Source of the DNA: Miscanthus floridulus
Taxonomy: Eukaryota > Streptophyta > Magnoliopsida > Poales > Poaceae
NCBI RefSeq assembly: GCF_019320115.1
Contig: NC_089591.1
Span: forward strand, 56,358,078 to 56,422,077
DNA length: 64,000 nucleotides
Reading direction: 5' to 3'
A program made the translations under genes and the position numbers. Under the pieces are notes generated by a model that searched no databases, had not been told where the DNA came from, and was given only the letters and a program-made list of their open reading frames with translations. Positions within the stretch are counted from its first letter, which is position 1. Each line of letters starts with the position of its first letter. Positions 48,148-59,339 of the stretch are shown here, one piece after another.

Positions 48148-51100
48148 TGGTAGAATCGCCCGAAACTCATAACCCCAGGCACAAGCAGGACCAACCCATC
48201 ACCCTCCTATCAAGGAGTCTAGGTCCCCATCCAAACTTGGACTCCAAGCCTCTGCTTCTTAGTCTCGGACTTAGTGCGGTGCAAGGACCTCCACCATCCC
48301 CGCCTCCAGTTAGTCGGTCTAGAAAGAGCCTAGAACCCATGACAAGAGAGCAACAATGCCTTACCTACGCTCATACCCAAGTATGTGCTCGGGATAATAA
48401 ATCTGTGACTTGCCTAGCGTCCATTGCAACGGTCAGTCCTTAACCGATATAGACAGGGAAAAAGTGTAACCAAGCTATGCCCTGTTGGCCGCAGGACACA
48501 ACCTCTTACACCCACTAGTACCCAAATCATATCCCTGCCTGGTCACCACTTTTCCTTTCCACCATTTTATCATGAGTGATCATAATTATCACCTATTATG
48601 AGTAACGGCTAGGTTACTCATGCTACCGAAATCCTAAGCATAGCAGCTACTCGACCTATACTAGTAGGACTCATAGGTAGATATATTTATGCATGTAGTT
48701 TTACATAAAATGTCTGTAACGTAAATACACATCATATATGTTTAGTGATCATTTAAAATAAGGGTCATGCACCGAGGCTTGCCTTAGGCAGGCGGTGGGT
48801 CAACAAAGTCAGCACCAAAAGGCTCTGGGGCTCCCTCCTACATGAGGATCTCCTCCTCATACTCCTTAATGACCTCCTCATAATATTGTTCATTCACGGG
48901 CATGAACTCTACCAACTCGTGATCTACATGCATGAAATGATGATGCAACACTTAGTAATACGGCAACAGCAGCTCTTAAAATATAAATACATCTATCAAG
49001 CTACTAGGCTAGTTCTACCAACTAATGTGCTAAGTTACCCACTATTACCATTAATAAGTATGAAGCATGACATATATTATCTTCACAACTAAAGGTATTC
49101 TTACTCTTAATACCGATTTACTCTATATATGATAAAACAAGGGGTACTAGCTACTCTATTTATCAACCTACTCTAGGGCTACAAAAATTACAGTGAGTGC
49201 ATAATAATGTAATGATCTTACTATAAAAATTTCATGGCTAAAGCCATCATCAATTTGCCACAAAAATTCCTTTAAATATTAAGCTAAGTAATACTAAGAT
49301 TTCTAAATCAAATTTATGAACCTACCGTGGTCATAGCTAACTGTAAACTACCTACACTAACAGATAGATGGCATTTTTGTGAACCTAACAAATTTTGTTT
49401 CACTATTTTTGGACATCTAAAAGATTTACTACAATTTATCAAAGTTCAGCTCAAAACTAAATTGAATAAACATTCATAACTTTATTGAAAATTAGAAAAC
49501 CTAAATCTACCGCATGCCCAAGACGCGAGCGGTTGGCCCAGTTCGGCGCAACGCGTGCGCGCGACGCATGCGCGGCCCAGTCGGGCGATGACGGCCCGCG
49601 ACGGGGAGGCCCGCGTGCTTCTGCTATTTTGTGAAAATGGCCCTGACCTAACAGTGAATCACTCAGAGACCATGGCACTATTCCTACAATCATCTACCTC
49701 GTAGATAAGCCCTCAGAACTACCTATCTTCGCAACGACTATACTCTCAGGCACCCGCACGTGCACCAGTGTGGCGACGCTAGCACAGGGTGGTTACGCCG
49801 GTCAGACCAGCCCTTCCCCACCCTATCTATGGAGCCGATACCTTACTAGGCTTGAACACGAAGCACTGGGCAAAGGAAGCGTGAGCTGGGACACTGCAGG
49901 AAGGCCGGTCCATGGTAGCAGAGCTCCTACAATCACGGCGGCGGTGTTCTGGTGAGTTACAACAACGCCGAATAAATTGGGGTAGCTAGTGAGCTCAAGG
50001 AACTCACCACGGAACCAATCAAGGTGGTGGTTCAACCGGAGGTGGCCCGAGCCAAGCTGGCCGCGTGGGCACGGACGGTGTGGTGAAGCACGGCGGTGGC
50101 AAGGCTACGTCAGGGGAGGCTAGGCGGTGGTAGTGATTAGGCAAAGGTGCGTAGGGTGATGAGTAGGTGGAGGCGAAGTTAGCGGTGCAACGAATTGACA
50201 TGAGCTGCACTAGATAGGGAGCTCACCTTTGACACGTGCCACGGTGGTCTTAATGACCCGACGAGAGGAAAACTCTAAATTGAAGCATGGCACGGTGAGG
50301 CTCGCTACAAGGTGGGGATGGGCGGTTGGCTGGCTACACGATGGAGTTGCGGACGGGGTTAATTCAACTGAGGTGGCTCCATTGAACCGAATTCAGAGGA
50401 GCAGGTCCTACAACCACGGCGCTAGAGGAACAAGGAAGACCGGCATGGCATGGCTCATCGTTGCCGTGGTGGGACATGGCTGTCACTTCAATGCACAATC
50501 ACGTATGGCTACAGGGCGATGGGGAAACGACCAACGTGCTCAGGACGTTGGGCCACACGACCATAAACCACAAGGCAATGATGGTGGCTCAGCCCATGCG
50601 CTGCAGCGGATGGCGCTGCTCTAAGGAGGCAGCAATGCAGCATCATCGAGCACCGATGTGATGGCATGGCGGGTGGGCAAGGCGACATGCGGCAGGGCCA
50701 AGTGTGGCCACATGCTCTCGGTACCGCACAGGCGAGCGTGAGGCGGCAGAGCGGTAGGTGGATGCGATGGCGCTGGCATAGCGCACGTGGGCAACTTCGC
50801 ACAAGCAGCCGTAGATAGTAGCAGCGTAGTGATGTGATGCACGGGGTCAGTGACATGGCGAAGCGGTGGTAGTGGGCAGGCCAGAGCTGCGGGCCTATGA
50901 CGACGGCGGTGGTGGCCGAGCGGCTAGGCCGCTAGGCGCGACATGCTCGTGCGTGCGTGGTTGTTTGTGTGCTTGAGCGCGTGCACAAGCATGGTAGTGG
51001 GGCGTAAAGCCCATGCGACAGCGCGCATAGGTGCACACGTGGCGAGCGGTGATGCTAGCCAGTCACGGTGACCGTGGCCAGATGCTGCGACCGTTCAGAA

Positions 51101-51647
51101 AAGTGTCTTGCACGCTTTTTAAAGTTGCCCAAAAATCCAACTCGATGATCTAGTTGCTAAACTAACTATTTAACGCTCGAGATGGGATGTCTAGCTACTA
51201 AAACAAACCCTAAAACCATGCTACTACTTAAACCGATTGACCTATAAAAATTCCCAAACTTCGCTTCGTTGATCCATTTTTCGATTAAGAAAATGACTAA
51301 GTTTTTGTTCGGATTCGCGTCAACCTCGATTTCCAAGCTATTAAGAAGCTATCTAGCGAATCCCATTCTCGACTGCAAGTATTTCATCACCACCTATGAA
51401 GTTTGTACTATAAACTTTATTAAAGTGTCGGGTATGCATTCTATAACATTTTCATTCAATAAAAATCGTCTAGAACCCAAAGTGACACAATGCGACATGA
51501 AATATAACATTCGTTTCACATTTCTGATAAACATTTCAAGTTCCGTATATTGTGTTACACCCTATATTACACACATTTACACATAAGTATGATGCTCATG
51601 CAGTGTTTTAGCGATAGACTATACAGTGTAACACCAAGGGTGTTACA
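48148..51647 (-). repeat. Tekay-2 5' LTR
   Basis: 3500 bp; minus strand starts TGTAACACCCTTGG at 51647 and ends GCGATTCTACCA at 48148. Colinear with the 3' LTR apart from about 0.66 kb net missing near its 3' end (at about 48167) and the absence of the solo LTR. GC-rich middle at about 49520-51100. Confidence 0.9.
48742..48933 (-). pseudogene. Small acidic reading frame in Tekay-2 5' LTR
   Basis: 64 codons from ATG 48931-48933 to TAA 48742-48744, the same length and start as in the 3' LTR. It has YYEEVIKEYEEEILM, then TAG where the 3' LTR has CAG, then EGAPEPFGADFVDPPPA followed by a second stop at the Gln of the QGKP motif (CAA to TAA). Confidence 0.5.
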
Positions 51648-53433
51648 ACTTTATAACTGCGCCGCCACACCCTGTGCTTCCACCTTTGCCACTTCGCCTC
51701 TTCGTCTTCCTCCTCAGCCCTCGTGCTTCTAGATTGTCATTCACACATGCTTCTACCACCAATCCCAAAACAGATCTGAGAGATGACACAGAAGACAGGA
51801 GCTGGAAAGCCAAAGAAGGAGACCGTCGGAGCCAGTCATGACAATGAGTGGGTGCCATCGAACATGGGGGAGGCGGAGATCATCAAGATGGTGGAAGCAG
51901 GTGGCTCTAGGACCATGTCACCACTAGATGGCGACCAGCCAGCGGTGAGCCCATCCCGATGCCGCATACAGACGAAGTAGTAGTTTTTGAAGATTATTTC
52001 TAGCACAGGTTAGGATTTCCCATTCATCCTTTCTTGAGGGACCTGTTCGAGTTCTAAAGAGTTAGTCTATGCAATCTCCACCCAAACACTATCTTGCACA
52101 TCTCAATTTTTATCCACTTCTATGAGACATATCTTGGAGTTCTTCCCCACTTCAACCTCTTCCATCATCTGTTCTGGCTAAAGAAGAAGGGTGGCGGCGG
52201 TTCCAAGGTGGTCGGTGGCGTTTATCTTCAACTCCACGACAGAATGGCGAGCGAGTACATCACCATACCACTGAACACCTTGCTAAAGGGGTGGAACGCC
52301 TGGTGGTTCTACATGAAGCAGAGCCATCTCACCATTAGTTATGATGTCGACCACATTCTTGACAACCAGAGGAGCTAGTCGGAGAGGCTGAGCAGTGCTG
52401 ACATGGAGCAAGTGAGGGAGCTCCCTGGCCTAATAAAGGGCATGAAGATGAATGGTGGATTGGTGGCAGCGAGCTTCATAGTGCGTCGCATCTAGCCTTG
52501 CAAGGAGAGGGCCCATGTAGGCTTTGACTTCAAGGGGGACACCAATGGCACCTAGGAGAGGTTGAAGAGGCTATCAAAGGATGATGTGCTAGAGCGGGCC
52601 ATAGGGCTTTTCGCTCCAAATGCCTTGTCGAACATGTCAGGGCAGATGAGAGCCTTTAACTGCATAAACCTGCCGCCTCAAGTAAACATCTCAATTGTTT
52701 GTTCCTGATCCTTTTTTGTCCTATACCGTTGCCGAGCAGTGAACTAATCCACTTGTGGAAAGATTCATTCACAAGAATGAGCGACGTACTTCTCGGGCAT
52801 GCCGAGGACTGATTGGCCAAAGGCAGTGGATGCCCAGAGAATGACTCAGCCTAAGGAGGGTGCTGTCAGCACCTCGTTGGAGTCTAGAGGCATAGATGCT
52901 GGTTGTACAAAGAGTCCTTCCCTAGTGTCAGAGAAAGTCCAGGGGAAGAAGGCAACGGCAGATGAGTCAGCCTGAAAGAAGAGGAAGATGACGGGTGCTG
53001 CTCCTCGCAAGCCGGGCGACATCTCGATTGGCAGCGACCAGACCACTCAGACACAAAGTATGGCGATGTTCGAGTGGTCGGATGATGACGGGGCTCTAGT
53101 GGCTCCTCCTCTGAGCATTGAAGCACCTCCATGCAACACGCACTTGGAGGTACAATCAAAGGGAGGGGAGGAAGTCCCCGAGCATCAGGCGAAGGGAGTC
53201 CCCAAGCAACAAGCAGCAGAGAAGCCAATGGCAGAAGCCGTGAGACCTCCACCCTAGGGCATGTGGGTTGACCCTAGGGCCATGCTTGGGGCTCGGGTAG
53301 GCATCGCTGGTTCAGAGAAGTGTACCAGGAAGCCGACATGTAAGTATCCTTGCCTTGGACTTATTTTGCTGTCGTATCTTTATCTCTTGTGGCGATTGAT
53401 GAACTAACTAATGCAGAGTGAGGCGTACGGAGG

Positions 53434-53438
53434 ATTTG
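53434..53438. repeat. Target duplication ATTTG, left
   Basis: Perfect match to 56475-56479. Confidence 0.95.
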
Positions 53439-53860
53439 TGTGGAGGGTATGGCCCCCGGTATCCTCAAGACAAGACATGGGCTTCGCCCCCAGGGGTGGC
53501 CCAGCCCACAAGATCAAGGCGTGCACGGCACTGCTCGGCGTGCACCGCAAGATATTGTATAGTACCAAATAGGATACTTACCTTGTAACCCTGCTCCTCT
53601 AGACTATAAAAGGAGAGATAGGGGTCCCCTAGCGAACAAGATACATAGATGATCCATCAAGATCTATCTACTACATCTCAATACAATACACCAAAGACAC
53701 AGGACGTAGGGTATTATGTCGTTCAGATGGCCCGAACCTGTCTAAATCGTTGTCTCTACGCCTTGTGTCACCATCTGGTTCCTAATTACGCGCACCCCCA
53801 CCAACAAATCTACCTTCATGGGATACACCTTGGAGGACTGCCGATGATATTCTATCGATA
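53439..53860 (+). repeat. Left LTR of the short Tat-family element
   Basis: 422 bp, TGTGGAGGGTATGGCC to TATCGATA (decayed TGTCGACA). TATAAA at 53605-53610. Confidence 0.95.
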
Positions 53861-53880
53861 GTTGGCGTGCCAGGTAGGGG
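53861..53880 (+). other. Primer binding site region
   Basis: TTGGCGTGCCAGGTAGGGG begins one base after the left LTR, the expected place for a PBS. The tRNA is not assigned. Confidence 0.6.
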
Positions 53881-54999
53881 TGTGTGCTTGATCCATGGTG
53901 AGCTAGATGGACCTCAAATCAACAGCGCGTTCTTGTCATCAATCTCATGGAGATCCATGCCGGTCCACGACGATGATTCATCGCTGGCTACATCAGCCCC
54001 CGCGGCTACAGAACCGATCTCGGAACCGCCTCTGAGGTCGCCTTCATCAACAACTCATCCAGATCAACATTGATGATCTGATCGCATCCATCGATCGGAT
54101 CTATTGGAGGCTACTCAGGAAACTCTAAGGGTTACGGCCCTACCTTTCGGGTTCGCCAACGTCACCGCCACCATCCAAGATGCCCTAAGGGGCAAATTCA
54201 TCAACCAGGTTGAAGACATCCATCCTCTTACCGACCAGATAGCGCCATACACCGCCGACTAGACTTTCTGTCTAAAGCTAAGTCACGCTTTAATATTTTT
54301 CTAAATATTCTCCAGTCTCCATATATCGCCGCAATGTTTCTCTGAACTGTTTTCTCCATGTTTGCTCTCCAAACGATTTTCCAAACCCCTGAACAGTCCT
54401 ATTGATGCTAGGACACCTCTAGAGATGGCCCAGTCTCCGGCTCCTCCCTACACGTGCTATAGGCTCCACGCTCTGCGTTATGGGTGGTCGGTAGTGGCTC
54501 CTTGGTCACGCCTGTTCCTCCTACACATGCACGGGCTCCGTGCTCGATGTTATCGACTATGGGCTAGCTAGGGCTAGAGATTCAGCTACACACTAACTGT
54601 TCTGGCAGTTTATATTAAACATAAATATATTTTTCATGCCAACTGATCGCTGAGATGCATACGGCGATTCATCACCATTGCTGATTTTTCTCCAGAGTTC
54701 ATTTATTTTTACATCATGTACTACCCATTCTACATATTTGTTTTACAGGATCAGAGTCTAGGTGATCAGATCACCTGATGCTCGAACTTCTCCACCGATC
54801 AACTGGTCGAACCGCTAGGTTCATGGACTTCATCATCGACCAATTGATCAGACTGTTCGCCAGTCGTTTCTACTCAACGCTCACTTCGCCGCCGACCAGT
54901 TGACCAGACTGTTCGCCGCTCGTGCTTCATCGCCAGCTACGCCGGTTACTCCTTAGCGCTTGGATTCTTCATGCTCGAGGACTAAGTGGGCACACTTCA

Positions 55000-55710
55000 C
55001 TGCACGAACATCGCCAGCTACGCCGGGGACTCCTTGGTGCTCGAACATCACCGCCTATGTTGGGGACTCCTCGGTGCTCGATCATCGCCAGCGACGCCGG
55101 GGACTCCTCGCTCCTCGGTGCTCGAACATCACCGCCTACGCTGGGGACTCCTTGGTGCTCAGTCATCGCCAGCGACACCGGGGACTCCTCGCTCCTCGGT
55201 GCTCGAACATCGCTGCCTATGCCAGGGACTCCTCGGTGCTCGGTCATCGCCAGTGACACCGGGGACTCCTTGTTGCTCGGTCATCACCAGCGACGCTGGG
55301 GACTCCTCGCTCCTCAATGCTCGGACATCACCAGTGACACTGGGGAGTCCTCGCTCCTTAGTGCTCGGTCATCGCCAGCGACGCCAGGGACTCCTCGCTC
55401 CTCGGTGCTCGATCATCGCCAGCGATGTCGGGGACTCCTCGCTCGTCAGTGCTCGGTCATCGCCAACATTGCCGGGGACTCCTTACTCCTTAGTGCTCGG
55501 TCATCGCCAGTGACACCGAGGACTCCTTGCTCCTTGGTGCTCAGTCATTACTAGCGACGCTGGGGACTCCTCCCTCCTCGATGCTCGATCATCACCAATG
55601 ACGCCGGGGACTCCTCGCTCCTCGGTGCTTAGACATCGCTAACGATGTCGAGGACTCCTCGCTCCTCGGTGCTCGGTCATCGCCAGTGACACTAGGGACT
55701 CCTCGGTGCT
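55000..55710 (+). repeat. 44-bp tandem repeat, about 16 copies
   Basis: Core unit GGGGACTCCTCGCTCCTCGG, then TGCTCGATCATCGCCAGCG. The spacing is 44 bp in the regular part (for example 55390, 55434, 55478); shorter variants of about 35 bp lack CGCTCCTC. Long open frames here in all phases are by-products of the repeat. Confidence 0.9.
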
Positions 55711-56052
55711 CCCTTGGTGGTCGGATCTTACTATGTCTCGTCGGTGTGCTATCAAGCTCCTCCATGCTGTTCGGATCAGGGTGCTAATCTTGGGCAGCAC
55801 GTTTGGGGTCTTGATACACGCATGTCAGACGACGTCGGTAAGCTTTTAGACTTCTTTGACCCTGCTATAAGATTCATTCTTCATCTTCTAGTAGGCTCGG
55901 GGACTAAGTGGGCACACTTCACCTTGCGGTGAATGTGCTTGTTCTCATCTCAAGGCTACGCCCGGGGACTGGCTGCCTACTCAGCTGGTCTTCTACTTTC
56001 TGACCCTGGCACCATGCGACTATGTCCCCTACTGTTAGGCTTAGGGACTAGC

Positions 56053-56474
56053 TGTGGAGGGTATGGCCCCTGATATCCTCAAGACAAGACATGGGCTGTG
56101 CCCCCAGGGGTGGCTCAGCCCACAAGATCAAGGCATGCACGGCGCTGCTCGGCGTGCATCGCAAGACATTGTATAGTACCAAATAGGATACTTACCTTAT
56201 AACCCTGCTCCTCCAGACTATATAAGGAGAGGCAGGGGTCCCCTAGTGGATAAGATACATAGACGATCCATCAAGATCTATCTACTACATCTCAATACAA
56301 TACACTAAAGACACATGACATAGGGTATTACATCGATCAGGTGGCCCAAACCTGTCTAAATCGCTGTCTTTGTGCCTTTTGTCACCATCTAGTTCCTGAT
56401 TACGTGCACCCCCACCGACAAATCTAACATCGCAGGATACCCCTTGGTGGACTGCCGATGATATTCTGTCGACA
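56053..56474 (+). repeat. Right LTR of the short Tat-family element
   Basis: 422 bp, TGTGGAGGGTATGG to TGTCGACA, same length as the left LTR with scattered substitutions, so the insertion is not very recent. Confidence 0.95.
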
Positions 56475-56479
56475 ATTTG
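56475..56479. repeat. Target duplication ATTTG, right
   Basis: Perfect match to 53434-53438. Confidence 0.95.
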
Positions 56480-58261
56480 AATCCGTCCATCCAGACCGGT
56501 GAGCAGCTAGGGCCTAGTCCCAGCACGGAAGCAATGCCGATAGACCCTGTCCCGGAGTCCCTAGGTGCTCAGTGGCCTGTGGAGGAGTCAACCGCAGCTG
56601 TTGATGAACTTAGCAGCGGAGAACGACCGGCATCGATGGTGGATGAGCCAACGGCGGTGCCCAAGGCAATGGTGGGAGCCACCGGGTCTTCGGAGCCAGA
56701 GGCTGGAGTTGCTAACGCCGCACTGGAGTCTGGAGCGGAGAAGCCGGTGGTGCCAGATGAGTAGACAGCTCTCCTAGAGACATCAAAGGGCATGGTCGGA
56801 TGCGCTGTGCGGCCATCGAGCCCTCAGGTGGTGCCACCGACTATGGAGGAGGAGGACAAGGTGGAAGAGATCAAGCGTGAGGAATCATGACCTCAGGCCA
56901 TCCAAATTCTCTACAAGCGGGGCAACGAAGTGGTGGTCAATGAGGTGGAGGACACCACCAGGGAGCTCAGGATGCTGGAGTCCACCTTTTCCATGGTGAT
57001 GAAGCAGATCAAGGTTAGCATTGTGTCCTCAATGTTCGTTTTTGATGTTGGAGATTGGAGTTCTTTGTAATCTTGGTGCTTTTGTAGGGCATAGCTTGAA
57101 CTACCGAACAACGATGATAGCTGATCAAGAGGATGGAGCCCCTCGCTGAGGAGAACACAAAGTTGAAGGAGGCAATGAAGCTTATGGAGAAAAACATTTA
57201 GAGGGCGTAGCGCGAGTGGGATTTTGCCAAGTCCAACGCGTGGGATCTGGAATACCAAAAGAGGGCTCTATCCGAGTAGCTGGCGACCATGTTTGAGTAG
57301 TTGTGGGGCTGGTCCAAATAGCTAGGCACTGTCTCTGAGCAGCTGATGAGTGTTTCTACATAGCTGGAGTGCAAATCCGAGCAGCTAACAAACATCTCTG
57401 AGTAGAGAAAAGGTGTGGCAGATCAGCAAATTTGCTTTGCATTGCTGAAGTCTTATTGTTGTTGATGACCGTTATGCTTGTAGAGCAAGACGTGGAGCTC
57501 AGTTAGCTACGCCAAGTCATTGGTCAACTCTAGGAGGAGGAGAAGAAGATGGTAGGGCAGGTGGAGAAGCTGGCCAAGGAGTTGAATGGTGAGTACTTCA
57601 TGATCGGAGTTACTGCTAGAGTAATTTCTTTGCTTGATGGACCCTTGTGATGCCTACAGACTACCGTCGGAGGGCCAAGGCACAGTTCGATGTGCTGGAG
57701 CAAACCTAAAGGAACAAGCCCGATGCCATAGTTGCTAGAGTCAAGCCAGTGCTCGACTGCATCGACATGGAGGTGGCTCCTCAGCACAATGGCAGGCCGC
57801 CATGCCCGGACACCATCATCGATAGGTGCAAGGTGGCGTGGGAGAACTTCAAAAGCTTCAACTACGACGCCACCATCACCGCCATTACACATGCCCTAGT
57901 GGTGGTCTGATCCCACTACCCTGTCATTGACCTTCAAGTGATAGGGGCCGGATTTGCTAGAGGGATGGGTGTGATGGAGCATCATCAGCTAGAAGATGAG
58001 GTGGAGGACACGGCGAAGAAACTGGCCGGCGATGTTGACCTATTCGGCGAGATGGACGGTGATGGCCAAGCCCAATGACTTGCTTGGAGAATAATCTATA
58101 ATGACTAGAGAAGACAGTTAAAACGCACGAGGCGCAGATAAACATTTATCTATGTGTATAAATGTTGTAAAGTGACATGTGCATGTTTATGCAGTTTGCT
58201 AGTATTTCGGTGAAAAATCATTGTATTGTTAACCCTAATGTGATTATACATAGTATAAGTA

Positions 58262-58541
58262 GCGTCTGAGCAGTTAGTTCTTTACTAGGCTCTTGGCCTT
58301 GGCTAGCCCGTATTCCATAACGTCAAGCGTGGAGCCCGTGCACGTGTAGGAGGAACAGGCATGAACAAGGAACCATAGCCGACCACCCATAACATAGAGC
58401 GCAGAGCCCATAGCATGTGTAGGGAGAGATCGGAGACTGGGTCTTCTCCATAGAGCACATAGCAGAACGTGTGCTGCTCGGCGGTTGGTGAAATATCTTG
58501 GAGATATGGAGAAACGTGCCGGAGCGTTTATGGAGATCACG
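58262..58541 (-). mobile_element. Tat-2 post-pol segment
   Basis: About 270 bp homologous in inverse orientation to 54350-54620, sharing CTACACATGCTATGGGCTC-type sequence, TTATGGGTGGTCGGC and TGTTCCTCCTACACGTGCAC. Non-coding; it ties Tat-2 to its short derivative. Confidence 0.75.
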
Positions 58542-58769
58542 TAAAGTGTCGGGTATGTGTTCTATAACATTTTCGTTCAATAAACATTTGTCTAGAACCC
58601 TAAGTGACACAACATGACATAAAATATAACATTTGATTTGCATTTCTGATAAACATTTCAAGTTCTGTATATTGCTTTACACCCTATATTACACACATTT
58701 ACACATAAGTATGATGCTCATGCAGTGTTTCAGCGATAGACTGTATAGTGTAACACCGAGGGTGTTATA
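58542..58769 (-). repeat. Chromoviral LTR fragment, 228 bp
   Basis: Homologous to the first 230 bp of the Tekay LTRs (compare 42796-43025). Its outer end (minus strand TATAACACCCTCGG) abuts Tat-2 integrase sequence exactly at the LTR terminus, so a Tekay element inserted here and was then mostly deleted together with the rest of integrase. Confidence 0.88.
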
Positions 58770-59339
58770 GGAAACCACCTGGCACTGCTTGAAAGGCCCA
58801 ATCATGTCCAGTCCCCAGCAAGCAAAAGGCCAGGAAGCTAGGATGGTCTGCAGTTCTTATGCTGGCACGTGTATTTGCTTGGCAAAAAATTGGCATCCTT
58901 CACAACATTGGACGAGGTCATCTACGTCGGTGATGGTCGTGGGCCAGTAAAAACTAGCTCAGAAAGCTTTGCTGACTATGTTTCTCGAGGCCATGTGGTT
59001 GCCGCTGGAACCAGAGTGAATTTCAAGAAGTAGTTTCACTCCTTCTTGGGTGATGCATTTCTGCAGTATCCCTTCCTTGGCACTTTTCCTCATCATGTTC
59101 CCGTCCACCAACACGTAATGCTTGCTTCGACAGATTAGGCATTAGGTTTCAGTCTTGTCGGTGGGTACGTCGGCGCTGGTGAGGTACTTGATGAACTGTT
59201 CCCTCCAATCGGCGATCGGTGAAGGTACTATAAGTACCAGCTGCTCGGCGGGGGGGGAATTTCTTGAACTTCCTTCTCTTCCTTAATAGACAATGTAAAG
59301 AGGTCTTGAACAAAAACCCTAGGCGGAATCACGACATGA
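58770..59339 (-). pseudogene. Tat-2 integrase, N-terminal part only
   Basis: The minus strand retains the zinc-binding region (FYWP, then CEGCQFFAKQIHVPAH) and WGLDMIGPFK, the start of the catalytic core, then ends at the chromoviral LTR fragment. Most of the catalytic core is missing. Upstream, GILQKCITQEEG is recognisable, with stops and frame changes. Confidence 0.75.

Larger units (their letters stand above)
37656..51647 (-). mobile_element. Tekay-2: complete-structure chromovirus, 14.0 kb
   Basis: Minus orientation: 5' LTR 48148-51647, PBS 48131-48144, gag 46532-47671, protease 46143-46403, reverse transcriptase/RNase H 44433-45949, integrase and chromodomain 43113-44423, polypurine tract at 43026, 3' LTR 37656-43025 (with a solo Tat LTR inside). 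All genes carry stops. Flanks are CTTTT (37650-37654) and CTTTA (51649-51653), each one base away from the LTR end, a possible imperfect target duplication. It separates the Tat-2 spacer from the Transposase_28-type gene. Confidence 0.9.
53439..56474 (+). mobile_element. Non-autonomous LTR element of the Tat-2 family, 3036 bp
   Basis: Two 422-bp LTRs, perfect 5-bp duplication ATTTG, and about 2.2 kb between them without gag or pol. The internal order is: leader beginning TTGGCGTGCCAGGTAGGGG, a segment (54350-54620) homologous to Tat-2 sequence beyond pol (58262-58541, reverse), a 44-bp tandem repeat, then the same pre-LTR block as Tat-2 (55880-56050). This reads as a colinear deletion derivative lacking gag-pol and the antisense gene, mobilised in trans, as Dasheng is by RIRE2 in rice (analogy). 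Confidence 0.92.
51783..58078 (+). pseudogene. Transposase_28-type (putative gypsy type transposon) gene, antisense to Tat-2 pol
   Basis: Start ATG 51783; end TGA 58076-58078. The N-terminal part reads LGFPIHPFLRDLFEF, NLHPNTILHISIFIHFYET, LGVLPHFNLFHHLFWLKKK and LKGWNAWWFYMKQSH, the pattern of the plant Transposase_28/putative gypsy type transposon family (PF04195, from memory). Several GT-AG introns are visible, for example 53342-53416. The 3' half has a coiled-coil-like stretch (EENTKLKEAMKLMEKN, 57150-57200) and ends GEMDGDGQAQ. Stops are mostly TAG. It is split by the 3.0-kb LTR element. Convergent with Tat-2 pol, it fits the antisense extra ORF known in Tat elements; an unrelated gene is the alternative. 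Confidence 0.75.

Noticed and set aside
54922..55554. A 210-codon frame and overlapping frames of 96-175 codons on both strands
   Set aside because: They lie in the 44-bp tandem repeat, where a stop-free unit leaves several phases open; the translations only repeat the DNA unit and have no domain.
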